64,000 nt of DNA from Lepturacanthus savala. Its lineage: Eukaryota > Chordata > Actinopteri > Scombriformes > Trichiuridae. The translations under genes and the position numbers were made by a program. The stretch is from the NCBI GenBank assembly GCA_030544235.1, contig CM060477.1, positions 30,127,387-30,191,386 on the forward strand, given 5' to 3'. Of this stretch, positions 25,701 to 38,207 are shown piece by piece. Every line of letters begins with the position of its first letter. Within the stretch, counting starts at the first letter, position 1. Below the pieces are notes generated by a model, which saw nothing but the letters and a program-made list of their open reading frames with translations, was not told where the DNA came from and searched no databases.

Positions 25701-28700
25701 GAGTACTATATAAATATATGTAGTAACAGAGTACTATATAAATATATGTAGTAACAGAGTACTATATAAATATATGTAGTAACAGAGTAGTATATAAATA
25801 TATGTAGTAACAGAGTAGTATATAAATATATGTAGTAACAGAGTAGTATATAAATATATGTAGTAACAGAGTAATATATAAATATATGTAGTAACAGAGT
25901 AGTATATAAATATATGTAGTAACAGAGTAGTATATAAATATATGTAGTAACAGAGTAATATATAAATATATGTAGTAACAGAGTAGTATATAAATATATG
26001 TAGTAACAGAGTACTATATAAATATATGTAGTAACAGAGTAGTATATAAATATATGTAGTAACAGAGTACTATATAAATATATGTAGTAACAGAGTACTA
26101 TATCATTATATGTAGTAACAGAGTACTATATAAATATATGTAGTAACAGAGTAATATATAAATATATGTAGTAACAGAGTACTATATCATTATATGTAGT
26201 AACAGAGTAGTATATAAATATATGTAGTAACAGAGTACTATATAAATATATGTAGTAACAGAGTAATATATAAATATATGTAGTAACAGAGTACTATATA
26301 AATATATGTAGTAACAGAGTACTATATAAATATATGTAGTAACAGAGTACTATATCATTATATGTAGTAACAGAGTACTATATAAATATATGTAGTAACA
26401 GAGTAATATATAAATATATGTAGTAACAGAGTACTATATCATTATATGTAGTAACAGAGTAGTATATAAATATATGTAGTAACAGAGTACTATATAAATA
26501 TATGTAGTAACAGAGTAATATATAAATATATGTAGTAACAGAGTACTATATAAATATATGTAGTAACAGAGTACTATATAAATATATGTAGTAACAGAGT
26601 AGTATATAAATATATGTAGTAACAGAGTACTATATAAATATATGTAGTAACAGAGTAGTATATAAATATATGTAGTAACAGAGTAGTATATAAATATATG
26701 TAGTAACAGAGTAGTACATAAATATATGTAGTAACAGAGTACTATATAAATATATGTAGTAACAGAGTACTATATAAATATATGTATTAACAGAGTAGTA
26801 TATAAATATATGTAGTAACAGAGTAGTATATAAATATATGTAGTAACAGAGTAGTATATAAATATATGTAGTAACAGAGTAATATATAAATATATGTAGT
26901 AACAGAGTACTATATCATTATATGTAGTAACAGAGTACTATATAAATATATGTAGTAACAGAGTAATATATAAATATATGTAGTAACAGAGTACTATATA
27001 AATATATGTAGTAACAGAGTAGTATATTAATATATGTAGTAACAGAGTACTATATAAATATATGTAGTAACAGAGTAGTACATAAATATATGTAGTAAGA
27101 GAGTAGTATATAAATATATGTAGTAACAGAGTACTATATAAATATATGTATTAACAGAGTAGTATATAAATATATGTAGTAACAGAGTAGTATATAAATA
27201 TATGTAGTAACAGAGTAGTATATAAATATATGTAGTAACAGAGTAATATATAAATATATGTAGTAACAGAGTAATATATAAATATATGTAGTAACAGAGT
27301 ACTATATCATTATATGTAGTAACAGAGTAGTATATAAATATATGTAGTAACAGAGTACTATATAAATATATGTAGTAACAGAGTAATATATAAATATATG
27401 TAGTAACAGAGTAGTATATAAATATATGTAGTAACAGAGTACTATATAAATATATGTAGTAACAGAGTAGTATATAAATATATGTAGTAACAGAGTACTA
27501 TATAAATATATGTAGTAACAGAGTAGTATATAAATATATGTAGTAACAGAGTACTATATAAATATATGTAGTAACAGAGTACTATATCATTATATGTAGT
27601 AACAGAGTACTATATAAATATATGTAGTAACAGAGTAATATATAAATATATGTAGTAACAGAGTACTATATCATTATATGTAGTAACAGAGTAGTATATA
27701 AATATATGTAGTAACAGAGTACTATATAAATATATGTAGTAACAGAGTAATATATAAATATATGTAGTAACAGAGTACTATATAAATATATGTAGAAACA
27801 GAGTACTATATAAATATATGTAGTAACAGAGTAGTATATAAATATATGTAGTAACAGAGTACTATATAATTATATGTAGTAACAGAGTAGTATATAAATA
27901 TATGTAGTAACAGAGTAGTATATAAATATATGTAGTAACAGAGTACTATATAAATATATGTAGTAACAGAGTACTATATAAATATATGTAGTAACAGAGT
28001 AGTATATAAATATATGTAGTAACAGAGTAGTATATAAATATATGTAGTAACAGAGTACTATATAAATATATGTAGTAACAAAGTACTATATAAATATATG
28101 TAGTAACAGAGTAGTATATAAATATATGTAGTAACAGAGTACTATATAAATATATGTAGTAACAGAGTAATATATAAATATATGTAGTAACAGAGTAGTA
28201 TATAAATATATGTAGTAACAGAGTAATATATAAATATATGTAGTAACAGAGTAATATATAAATATATGTAGTAACAGAGTACTATATAAATATATGTAGT
28301 AACAGAGTAATATATAAATATATGTAGTAACAGAGTAGTATATAAATATATGTAGTAACAGAGTACTATATCATTATATGTAGTAACAGAGTAGTATATA
28401 AATATATGTAGTAACAGAGTAGTATATAAATATATGTAGTAACAGAGTACTATATCATTATATGTAGTAACAGAGTAGTATATAAATATATGTAGTAACA
28501 GAGTAGTATATAAATATATGTAGTAGCAGAGTAATATATAAATATATGTAGTAACAGAGTAGTATATAAATATATGTAGTAATAGAGTACTATATAAATA
28601 TATGTAGTAACAGAGTACTATATAAATATATGTAGTAACAGAGTAGTATATAAATATATGTAGTAACAGAGTAATATATAAATATATGTAGTAACAGAGT

Positions 28701-31700
28701 AGTATATAAATATATGTAGTAACAGAGTAGTATATAAATATATGTAGTAACAGAGTACTATATAAATATATGTAGTAACAGAGTAATATATAAATATATG
28801 TAGTAACAGAGTACTATATAAATATATGTAGTAACAGAGTACTATATAAATATATGTAGTAACAGAGTAATATATAAATATATGTAGTAACAGAGTACTA
28901 TATAAATATATGTAGTAACAGAGTAATATATAAATATATGTAGTAACAGAGTAGTATATAAATATATGTAGTAACAGAGTACTATATCATTATATGTAGT
29001 AACAGAGTAGTATATAAATATATGTAGTAACAGAGTACTATATCATTATATGTAGTAACAGAGTAGTATATAAATATATGTAGTAACAGAGTAATATATA
29101 AATATATGTAGTAACAGAGTAGTATATAAATATATGTAGTAACAGAGTAATATATAAATATATGTAGTAAAAGAGTAATATATAAATATATGTAGTAACA
29201 GAGTACTATATAAATATATGTAGTAACAGAGTAGTATATAAATATATGTAGTAACAGAGTACTATATCATTATATGTAGTAACAGAGTAGTATATAAATA
29301 TATGTAGTAACAGAGTAGTATATAAATATATGTAGTAACAGAGTACTATATCATTATATGTAGTAACAGAGTAGTATATAAATATATGTAGTAACAGAGT
29401 AGTATATAAATATATGTAGTAGCAGAGTAATATATAAATATATGTAGTAACAGAGTAGTATATAAATATATGTAGTAATAGAGTACTATATAAATATATG
29501 TAGTAACAGAGTACTATATAAATATATGTAGTAACAGAGTAGTATATAAATATATGTAGTAACAGAGTAATATATAAATATATGTAGTAACAGAGTAGTA
29601 TATAAATATATGTAGTAACAGAGTAGTATATAAATATATGTAGTAACAGAGTACTATATAAATATATGTAGTAACAGAGTAATATATAAATATATGTAGT
29701 AACAGAGTACTATATAAATATATGTAGTAACAGAGTACTATATAAATATATGTAGTAACAGAGTAATATATAAATATATGTAGTAACAGAGTACTATATA
29801 AATATATGTAGTAACAGAGTAATATATAAATATATGTAGTAACAGAGTAGTATATAAATATATGTAGTAACAGAGTACTATATCATTATATGTAGTAACA
29901 GAGTAGTATATAAATATATGTAGTAACAGAGTAGTATATAAATATATGTAGTAACAGAGTACTATATCATTATATGTAGTAACAGAGTAGTATATAAATA
30001 TATGTAGTAACAGAGTACTATATCATTATATGTAGTAACAGAGTAATATATAAATATATGTAGTAACAGAGTAGTATATAAATATATGTAGTAATAGAGT
30101 ACTATATAAATATATGTAGTAACAGAGTACTATATAAATATATGTAGTAACAGAGTAGTATATAAATATATGTAGTAACAGAGTACTATATAAATATATG
30201 TAGTAACAGAGTAGTATATAAATATATGTAGTAACAGAGTAGTATATAAATATATGTAGTAACAGAGTAGTATATAAATATATGTAGTAACAGAGTACTA
30301 TATCATTATATGTAGTAACAGAGTACTATATAAATATATGTAGTAACAGAGTACTATATAAATATATGTAGTAACAGAGTACTATATAAATATATGTAGT
30401 AACAGAGTACTATATAAATATATGTAGTAACAGAGTAGTATATAAATATATGTAGTAACAGAGTAGTATATAAATATATGTAGTAACAGAGTAGTATATA
30501 AATATATGTAGTAACAGAGTAGTATATAAATATATGTAGTAACAGAGTAGTATATAAATATATGTAGTAACAGAGTAATATATAAATATATGTAGTAACA
30601 GAGTACTATATAAATATATGTAGTAACAGAGTAGTATATAAATATATGTAGTAACAGAGTAGTATATAAATATATGTAGTAACAAAGTACTATATAAATA
30701 TATGTAGTAACAGAGTAGTATATAAATATATGTAGTAACAAAGTACTATATAAATATATGTAGTAACAGAGTACTATATAAATATATGTAGTAACAGAGT
30801 AGTATATAAATATATGTAGTAACAGAGTACTATATAAATATATGTAGTAACAGAGTACTATATAAATATATGTAGTAACAGAGTAATATATAAATATATG
30901 TAGTAACAAAGTACTATATCATTATATGTAGTAACAGAGTGGTATATAAATATATGTAGTAACAGAGTAGTATATAAATATATGCAGTAACAGAGTAGTA
31001 TATAAATATATGTAGTAACAGAGTAATATATAAATATATGTAGTAACAGAGTACTATATCATTATATGTAGTAACAGAGTAGTATATAAATATATGTAGT
31101 AACAGAGTAGTATATAAATATATGTAGTAACAGAGTAATATATAAATATATGTAGTAACAGAGTAGTATATAAATATATGTAGTAACAGAGTAGTATATA
31201 AATATATGTAGTAACAGAGTAGTATATAAATATATGTAGTAACAGAGTAGTATATAAATATATGTAGTAACAGAGTAGTATATAAATATATGTAGTAACA
31301 GAGTAATATATAAATATATGTAGTAACAGAGTACTATATAAATATATGTAGTAACAGAGTAGTATATAAATATATGTAGTAACAGAGTAGTATATAAATA
31401 TATGTAGTAACAAAGTACTATATAAATATATGTAGTAACAGAGTAGTATATAAATATATGTAGTAACAAAGTACTATATAAATATATGTAGTAACAGAGT
31501 ACTATATAAATATATGTAGTAACAGAGTAGTATATAAATATATGTAGTAACAGAGTACTATATAAATATATGTAGTAACAGAGTACTATATAAATATATG
31601 TAGTAACAGAGTAATATATAAATATATGTAGTAACAAAGTACTATATAAATATATGTAGTAACAGAGTACTATATAAATATATGTAGTAACAGAGTAGTA

Positions 31701-34700
31701 TATAAATATATCTAGTAACAGAGTACTATATAAATATATGTAGTAACAGAGTAGAATATAAATATATGTAGTAACAGAGTAGTATATAAATATATGTAGT
31801 AACAGAGTAGTATATAAATATATGTAGTAACAGAGTACTATATCATTATATGTAGTAACAGAGTACTATATAAATATATGTAGTAACAGAGTACTATATA
31901 AATATATGTAGTAACAGAGTACTATATAAATATATGTAGTAACAGAGTAGTATATAAATATATGTAGTAACAGAGTAATATATAAATATATGTAGTAACA
32001 GAGTACTATATAAATATATGTAGTAACAGAGTAATATATAAATATATGTAGTAACAGAGTACTATATAAATATATGTAGTAACAGAGTAATATATAAATA
32101 TATGTAGTAACAGAGTAGTATATAAATATATGTAGTAACAGAGTACTATATCATTATATGTAGTAACAGAGTAGTATATAAATATATGTAGTAACAGAGT
32201 AGTATATAAATATATGTAGTAACAGAGTACTATATCATTATATGTAGTAACAGAGTAGTATATAAATATATGTAGTAACAGAGTACTATATCATTATATG
32301 TAGTAACAGTAATATATAAATATATGTAGTAACAGAGTACTATATAAATATATGTAGTAATAGAGTACTATATAAATATATGTAGTAACAGAGTAGTATA
32401 TAAATATATGTAGTAACAGAGTAGTATATAAATATATGTAGTAACAGAGTACTATATAAATATATGTAGTAACAGAGTAGTATATAAATATATGTAGTAA
32501 CAGAGTAGTATATAAATATATGTAGTAACAGAGTACTATATCATTATATGTAGTAACAGAGTACTATATAAATATATGTAGTAACAGAGTACTATATAAA
32601 TATATGTAGTAACAGAGTACTATATAAATATATGTAGTAACAGAGTACTATATAAATATATGTAGTAACAGAGTAGTATATAAATATATGTAGTAACAGA
32701 GTAGTATATAAATATATGTAGTAACAGAGTAGTATATAAATATATGTAGTAACAGAGTAATATATAAATATATGTAGTAACAGAGTAGTATATAAATATA
32801 TGTAGTAACAGAGTAGTATATAAATATATGTAGTAACAGAGTAATATATAAATATATGTAGTAACAGAGTACTATATAAATATATGTAGTAACAGAGTAG
32901 TATATAAATATATGTAGTAACAGAGTAGTATATAAATATATGTAGTAACAGAGTAATATATAAATATATGTAGTAACAGCGTAGTATATCAATATATGTA
33001 GTAACAGAGTAGTATATAAATATATGTAGTAACAGAGTAGTATATAAATATATGTAGTAACAGAGTACTATATCATTATATGTAGTAACAGAGTGGTATA
33101 TAAATATATGTAGTAACAGAGTAGTATATAAATATATGCAGTAACAGAGTAGTATATAAATATATGTAGTAACAGAGTAATATATAAATATATGTAGTAA
33201 CAGAGTACTATATCATTATATGTAGTAACAGAGTAGTATATAAATATATGTAGTAACAGAGTAGTATATAAATATATGTAGTAACAGAGTAATATATAAA
33301 TATATGTAGTAACAGAGTAGTATATAAATATATGTAGTAACAGAGTAGTATATAAATATATGTAGTAACAGAGTAGTATATAAATATATGTAGTAACAGA
33401 GTAGTATATAAATATATGTAGTAACAGAGTAGTATATAAATATATGTAGTAACAGAGTAATATATAAATATATGTAGTAACAGAGTACTATATAAATATA
33501 TGTAGTAACAGAGTAGTATATAAATATATGTAGTAACAGAGTAGTATATAAATATATGTAGTAACAAAGTACTATATAAATATATGTAGTAACAGAGTAG
33601 TATATAAATATATGTAGTAACAAAGTACTATATAAATATATGTAGTAACAGAGTACTATATAAATATATGTAGTAACAGAGTAGTATATAAATATATGTA
33701 GTAACAGAGTACTATATAAATATATGTAGTAACAGAGTACTATATAAATATATGTAGTAACAGAGTACTATATAAATATATGTAGTAACAGAGTAATATA
33801 TAAATATATGTAGTAACAAAGTACTATATAAATATATGTAGTAACAGAGTACTATATAAATATATGTAGTAACAGAGTAGTATATAAATATATGTAGTAA
33901 CAGAGTACTATATAAATATATGTAGTAACAGAGTAGTATATAAATATATGTAGTAACAGAGTAGTATATAAATATATGTAGTAACAGAGTAATATATAAA
34001 TATATGTAGTAACAGAGTACTATATCATTATATGTAGTAACAGAGTAGTATATAAATATATGTAGTAACAGAGTAGTATATAAATATATGTAGTAACAGA
34101 GTACTATATCATTATATGTAGTAACAGAGTGGTATATAAATATATGTAGTAACAGAGTAGTATATAAATATATGCAGTAACAGAGTAGTATATAAATATA
34201 TGTAGTAACAGAGTAATATATAAATATATGTAGTAACAGAGTACTATATCATTATATGTAGTAACAGAGTAGTATATAAATATATGTAGTAACAGAGTAG
34301 TATATAAATATATGTAGTAACAGAGTAATATATAAATATATGTAGTAACAGAGTAGTATATAAATATATGTAGTAACAGAGTAGTATATAAATATATGTA
34401 GTAACAGAGTAGTATATAAATATATGTAGTAACAGAGTAGTATATAAATATATGTAGTAACAGAGTAGTATATAAATATATGTAGTAACAGAGTACTATA
34501 TAAATATATGTAGTAACAGAGTAATATATAAATATATGTAGTAACAGAGTACTATATAAATATATGTAGTAACAGAGTACTATATCATTATATGTAGTAA
34601 CAGAGTACTATATAAATATATGTAGTAACAGAGTAGTATATAAATATATGTAGTAACAGAGTACTATATAAATATATGTAGTAACAAAGTACTATATAAA

Positions 34701-36140
34701 TATATGTACTAACAGAGTAGTATATAAATATATGTAGTAACAAAGTACTATATAAATATATGTAGTAACAGAGTAGTATATAAATATATGTAGTAACAGA
34801 GTAGTATATAAATATATGTAGTAACAGAGTACTATATAAATATATGTAGTAACAGAGTACTATATAAATATATGTAGTAACAGAGTAATATTTAAATATA
34901 TGTAGTAACAAAGTACTATATAAATATATGTAGTAACAGAGTACTATATAAATATATGTAGTAACAGAGTAGTATATAAATATATGTAGTAACAGAGTAC
35001 TATATAAATATATGTAGTAACAGAGTACTATATAAATATATGTAGTAACAGAGTACTATATAAATATATGTAGTAACAGAGTACTATATAAATATATGTA
35101 GTAACAGAGTACTATATCATTATATGTAGTAACAGAGTAGTATATAAATATATGTAGTAACAGAGTACTATATAAATATATGTAGTACCAGAGTAGTATA
35201 TAAATATATGTAGTAACAAAGTACTATATAAATATATGTAGTAACAGAGTAGTATATAAATATATGTAGTAACAAAGTACTATATAAATATATGTAGTAA
35301 CAGAGTAGTATATAAATATATGTAGTAACAGAGCACTATATAAATATATGTAGTAACAGAGTAATATATAAATATATGTAGTAACAGAGTACTATATAAA
35401 TATATGTAGTAACAGAGTAGTATATAAATATATGTAGTAACAGAGTACTATATAAATATATGTAGTAACAGAGTAGTATATAAATATATGTAGTAACAGA
35501 GTACTATATAAATATATGTAGTAACAGAGTAGTATATAAATATATGTAGTAACAAAGTACTATATAAATATATCTAGTAACAGAGTAGTATATAAATATA
35601 TGTAGTAACAGAGTACTATATAAATATATGTAGTAACAGAGTACTATATAAATATATGTAGTAACAGAGTAATATATAAATATATGTAGTAACAGAGTAC
35701 TATATCATTATATGTAGTAACAGAGTACTATATAAATATATGTAGTAACAGAGTACTATATAAATATATGTAGTAACAGAGTACTATATAAATATATGTA
35801 GTAACAGAGTAGTATATAAATATATGTAGTAACAGAGTACTATATAAATATATGTAGTAACAGAGTAGTATATAAATATATGTAGTAACAAAGTACTATA
35901 TAAATATATGTAGTAACAGAGTAGTATATAAATATATGTAGTAACAGAGTACTATATAAATATATGTAGTAACAGAGTACTATATAAATATATGTAGTAA
36001 CAGAGTATTATATAAATATATGTAGTAACAGAGTACTATATAAATATATGTAGTAACAGAGTAGTATATAAATATATGTAGTAACAGAGTACTATATAAA
36101 TATATGTAGTAACAGAGTACTATCTTATTATATGTAGTAA
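16735..36140. repeat. Giant 28-bp AT-rich satellite array
   Basis: About 680 copies of a 28-bp unit (AGTACTATATAAATATATG followed by TAGTAACAG). The fifth base varies among C, G and A, and a TATATCATTATATG variant recurs, giving readable higher-order structure. Blocks repeat at about 0.93 kb and 2.75 kb in the left third and exactly 3780 bp in the middle (22800-26580 against 26580-30360). Right-hand blocks repeat at about 2.15 and 1.04 kb. Some units are 29 bp (GTAACCTGAG). The left 500 bp is strongly diverged, whereas the right edge is abrupt and homogeneous. Each unit carries TATATAAATA. Minus-strand open frames are periodicity artefacts. Confidence 0.97.
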
Positions 36141-36141
36141 C

Positions 36142-36424
36142 TTAGATTTGTAGTTGAGTGAAATGTGAGACATGATGAAGATGATCCAGCAGGAGACGTC
36201 TGAGCTGCTTCATTTTGCTGCTGCTCAACAGCAAACATCTCTTCCTGGTGACTGATGACTCATCGGTTGCTCTGCTGCTGATTGGCTGACTGAACAGGAA
36301 GTGAAAGTGAGGAGTCGGGACTTTCCACTGACGCCTGAAATGTTTGAGGCTGGTTTCTGCTGTTTGACCAACAGAAACTGATCTGATCACATGACTGAGT
36401 CTGCAGCAACACTGACTGACCTCT
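36142..36424 (+). repeat. Right copy of the direct repeat flanking the satellite
   Basis: Near-identical to 16086-16374, starting at the same TTAGATTTG junction directly after the last satellite unit. The minus open frame 36142-36474 that runs through it has no hydrophobic signal peptide or recognised domain and is not called a gene. Confidence 0.95.
36244..36326 (+). promoter_or_regulatory. Candidate X-Y module with ETS-IRF and kappaB sites (right copy)
   Basis: Same order as in the left copy: X-like CCTGGTGACTGA/TGACTCATC at 36244-36264, Y box CTGATTGG at 36278-36285, GGAAGTGAAA at 36297-36306 and GGGACTTTCC at 36317-36326. All four motifs are unchanged. The only base differences between the flank copies fall between or after them. 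Confidence 0.5.
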
Positions 36425-36550
36425 GAGAGTCTGAGGTCACTGTTAACATTCACCTGTACAGGTGAGTCCACCACAGGACTGACCTCCTAGTGTCTGAGGT
36501 CACTGTTAACATTCACCTGTACAGGTGAGTCCACCACAGGACTGACCTCC
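36425..36550. repeat. 63-bp minisatellite, two copies
   Basis: Two copies of the unit that is present five times at 16375-16690. They stop at GACTGACCTCC, where the 3' end of LINE B begins. Confidence 0.93.
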
Positions 36551-37011
36551 GAGTGAAGTTTATTTGTATAGCCCAACATCACAACCCAGTTGTTTTCCTT
36601 CAGTAAATTCAGTCCAAAGTGACTCAGACCTCCTCCTTAGACCCTCCTTCTCAACAAGGAAAAACCTGGAGGAGAAGCACAGTGAAGGAGAGATCCAGTC
36701 CATGGAGGACAGACTCTAGATGAACCAGGACTGACATCCATCTGATGATGATGGATTAGTCTGTAAACATGTTTCAGTCTGTAGAGATGCTGCAGGGTGG
36801 GTCCAACCAGGCAGGTGAAGGAGTAGGGTCATCAGGGTCAGGGTCAGGGTCAGGGTTAGCCTGACCCTGACCCTGACCCTCCATGAATCGCATCAGGAGT
36901 CGTCATCATTGAACTGAACCAGTATCAGGGAGAGGGACTCTGGGTGAATAGTGATGTAAAGTATAAAGTAGATCCTGTTTATTAATGACAGTGGTTCATG
37001 GTACCAGACAG
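36551..37011 (-). mobile_element. LINE B 3' untranslated end
   Basis: AAGTTTATTTGTATAGCCC at 36555 on plus is the usual reverse-complement terminus of fish CR1/L2-type LINEs. The CCTTAGACCCTCC and AAGGAAAAACC blocks follow. This part carries a TCAGGG hairpin (36834-36880) described separately. No coding sequence. Confidence 0.75.
36834..36880. repeat. TCAGGG-repeat hairpin
   Basis: A 21-bp run of AGGGTC units (36834-36854), a 5-nt loop GTTAG, then its perfect reverse complement (36860-36880). One arm is G-rich and the other C-rich, so a cruciform or hairpin is possible. Confidence 0.9.
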
Positions 37012-37345
37012 AGATGATAGAGTCAGTGACTGTACTTCCATTCTCACTCCTAGGGCAGCTTAGGGTCAGGGGTCAGGGGTCAGTGACTGTACTTCCATTC
37101 TCACTCCTAGGGCAGCTTAGGGTCAGGGGTCAGGGGTCAGTGACTGTACTTCCATTCTCACTCCTAGGGCAGCTTAGGGTCAGGGTCAGGGTCAGGGGTC
37201 AGTGACTGTACTTCCATTCTCACTCCTAGGGCAGCTTAGGGTCAGGGTCAGGGTCAGGGGTCAGTGACTGTACTTCCATTCTCACTCCTAGGGCAGCTTA
37301 GGGTCAGGGGTCAGGGGTCAGTGACTGTACTTCCCCCAGTATTCT
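37012..37345. repeat. 57-62-bp minisatellite inside LINE B 3' region
   Basis: Six units starting TCAGTGACTGTACTTCC near 37023, 37080, 37137, 37199, 37261 and 37318. Length differences reflect two or three GGTCAGG blocks at the end of each unit. The last unit has an insertion (CCCAGT). The unit includes CTCACTCCTAGGGCAGCTTA, shared with the LINE sequence just beyond, so the array grew from the element's own 3' region. Confidence 0.92.
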
Positions 37346-37384
37346 CACTCCTAGGGCAGCTTAGACTGAACTGTGGGTTGAAGT

Positions 37385-37919
37385 CTACCTGTAGCTACCC
37401 TGACCTTTGGCCTTTTGGAACAGAAATGTTTTCAGTCTAACCTTAAATGCACAGACTGTGTCGGCCTCTTTAATATCAGTTGGGAGTTGGTTCCATGAAA
37501 CAGGGGCTTGGTAACTAAAGGTTTTAGCTCCTACTGGACTGTTATGGACCCGTGGAACTACCAGTAGACCTGCATTCTGACAGAGAAGTGTTCTGATTGG
37601 ACGGTACGGGACCAGAGCATCTTTAAGATAAGAGGGGCCCATTAATGGTTTTATAAGTGAAGAGTAGGATTTTAAATGTAATTCTGAACTCAACAGGAAG
37701 CCAATGAAGGGCTTGGAGTATGGGGCTGATGTGTTCTCTTCTATTAGTTCCTGTTAGTAAACGAGCCGCTGCGTTTTGAACCAGCTGAAAACTTTTTAGG
37801 GAACTTTTAGGACACGCTACTAATAGGGAGTTACAGTAATCTAGTCTAGATGTAACAAACGCATGGATTAGTTTTACAGAGTCATTTTTAGACAGGATAT
37901 TTATAATTGATGTTACACA
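37385..37919 (-). pseudogene. LINE B ORF2 C-terminal fragment
   Basis: Two overlapping minus frames encode the thumb and C-terminal part of a CR1/L2-type ORF2. The markers are SRLDYCNSLL, QNAAARLLTG, HISPILQALHWLPV and, further on, VPRVHNSPVGAKTFSYQAP with LKTFLFQKAKGQ near the stop. A frameshift separates the two halves around 37630-37690. The 5' side is cut by the LINE A insertion at 37920. Confidence 0.88.
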
Positions 37920-37920
37920 G

Positions 37921-38207
37921 GCAAGGCAAGGCAAGGCAAGTTTATTTGTATAGCACATTTCAACAACAAGGTAATTCAAAGTGCTTTACATAAAACATTA
38001 AAAGCATCAAGATACAATTTAAGACAGTTGATTAAAACAATTTAAAACAGTTGATTAAAATAAAAAAAAAATAGATATAATATAAAATAAAAATAAGAAA
38101 TTAAAATTAAGAATTAACTTTGAAATTAAAACAAAGAACAAGTTACAGTACAGTGCAGAGTAATTCAGAATGATATTAGCAGTAGGCAGCATTGAACAGA
38201 AAAGTCT
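37921..38207 (-). mobile_element. LINE A 3' untranslated region and terminal CTTGC repeats
   Basis: The plus strand begins with four GCAAG units, then TTTATTTGTATAGCACATTT and AAAGTGCTTTACA, the recognisable reverse-complement terminus. An A-rich stretch (38035-38110) follows. In another frame, 38175-38235 still spells TLTAFKSQLKTFLF, the usual ORF2 C-terminus. Confidence 0.85.

Noticed and set aside
30382..34911. Minus-strand frames of 91-191 codons repeating LLHIFIYYSVTTYIY
   Set aside because: Translation of the 28-bp satellite. Neighbouring satellite stretches are closed only because of unit variants.
17225..36140. CRISPR-like regular repeats of 28 bp
   Set aside because: The whole period is repeat, with no unique spacers, in a vertebrate genome.
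36142..36474. 110-codon minus frame across the right flank copy, considered as a first exon driven by the orphan promoter
   Set aside because: The left copy does not keep the same frame because of the 6-bp difference and satellite context. No hydrophobic leader, and orientation is opposite to the X-Y module.
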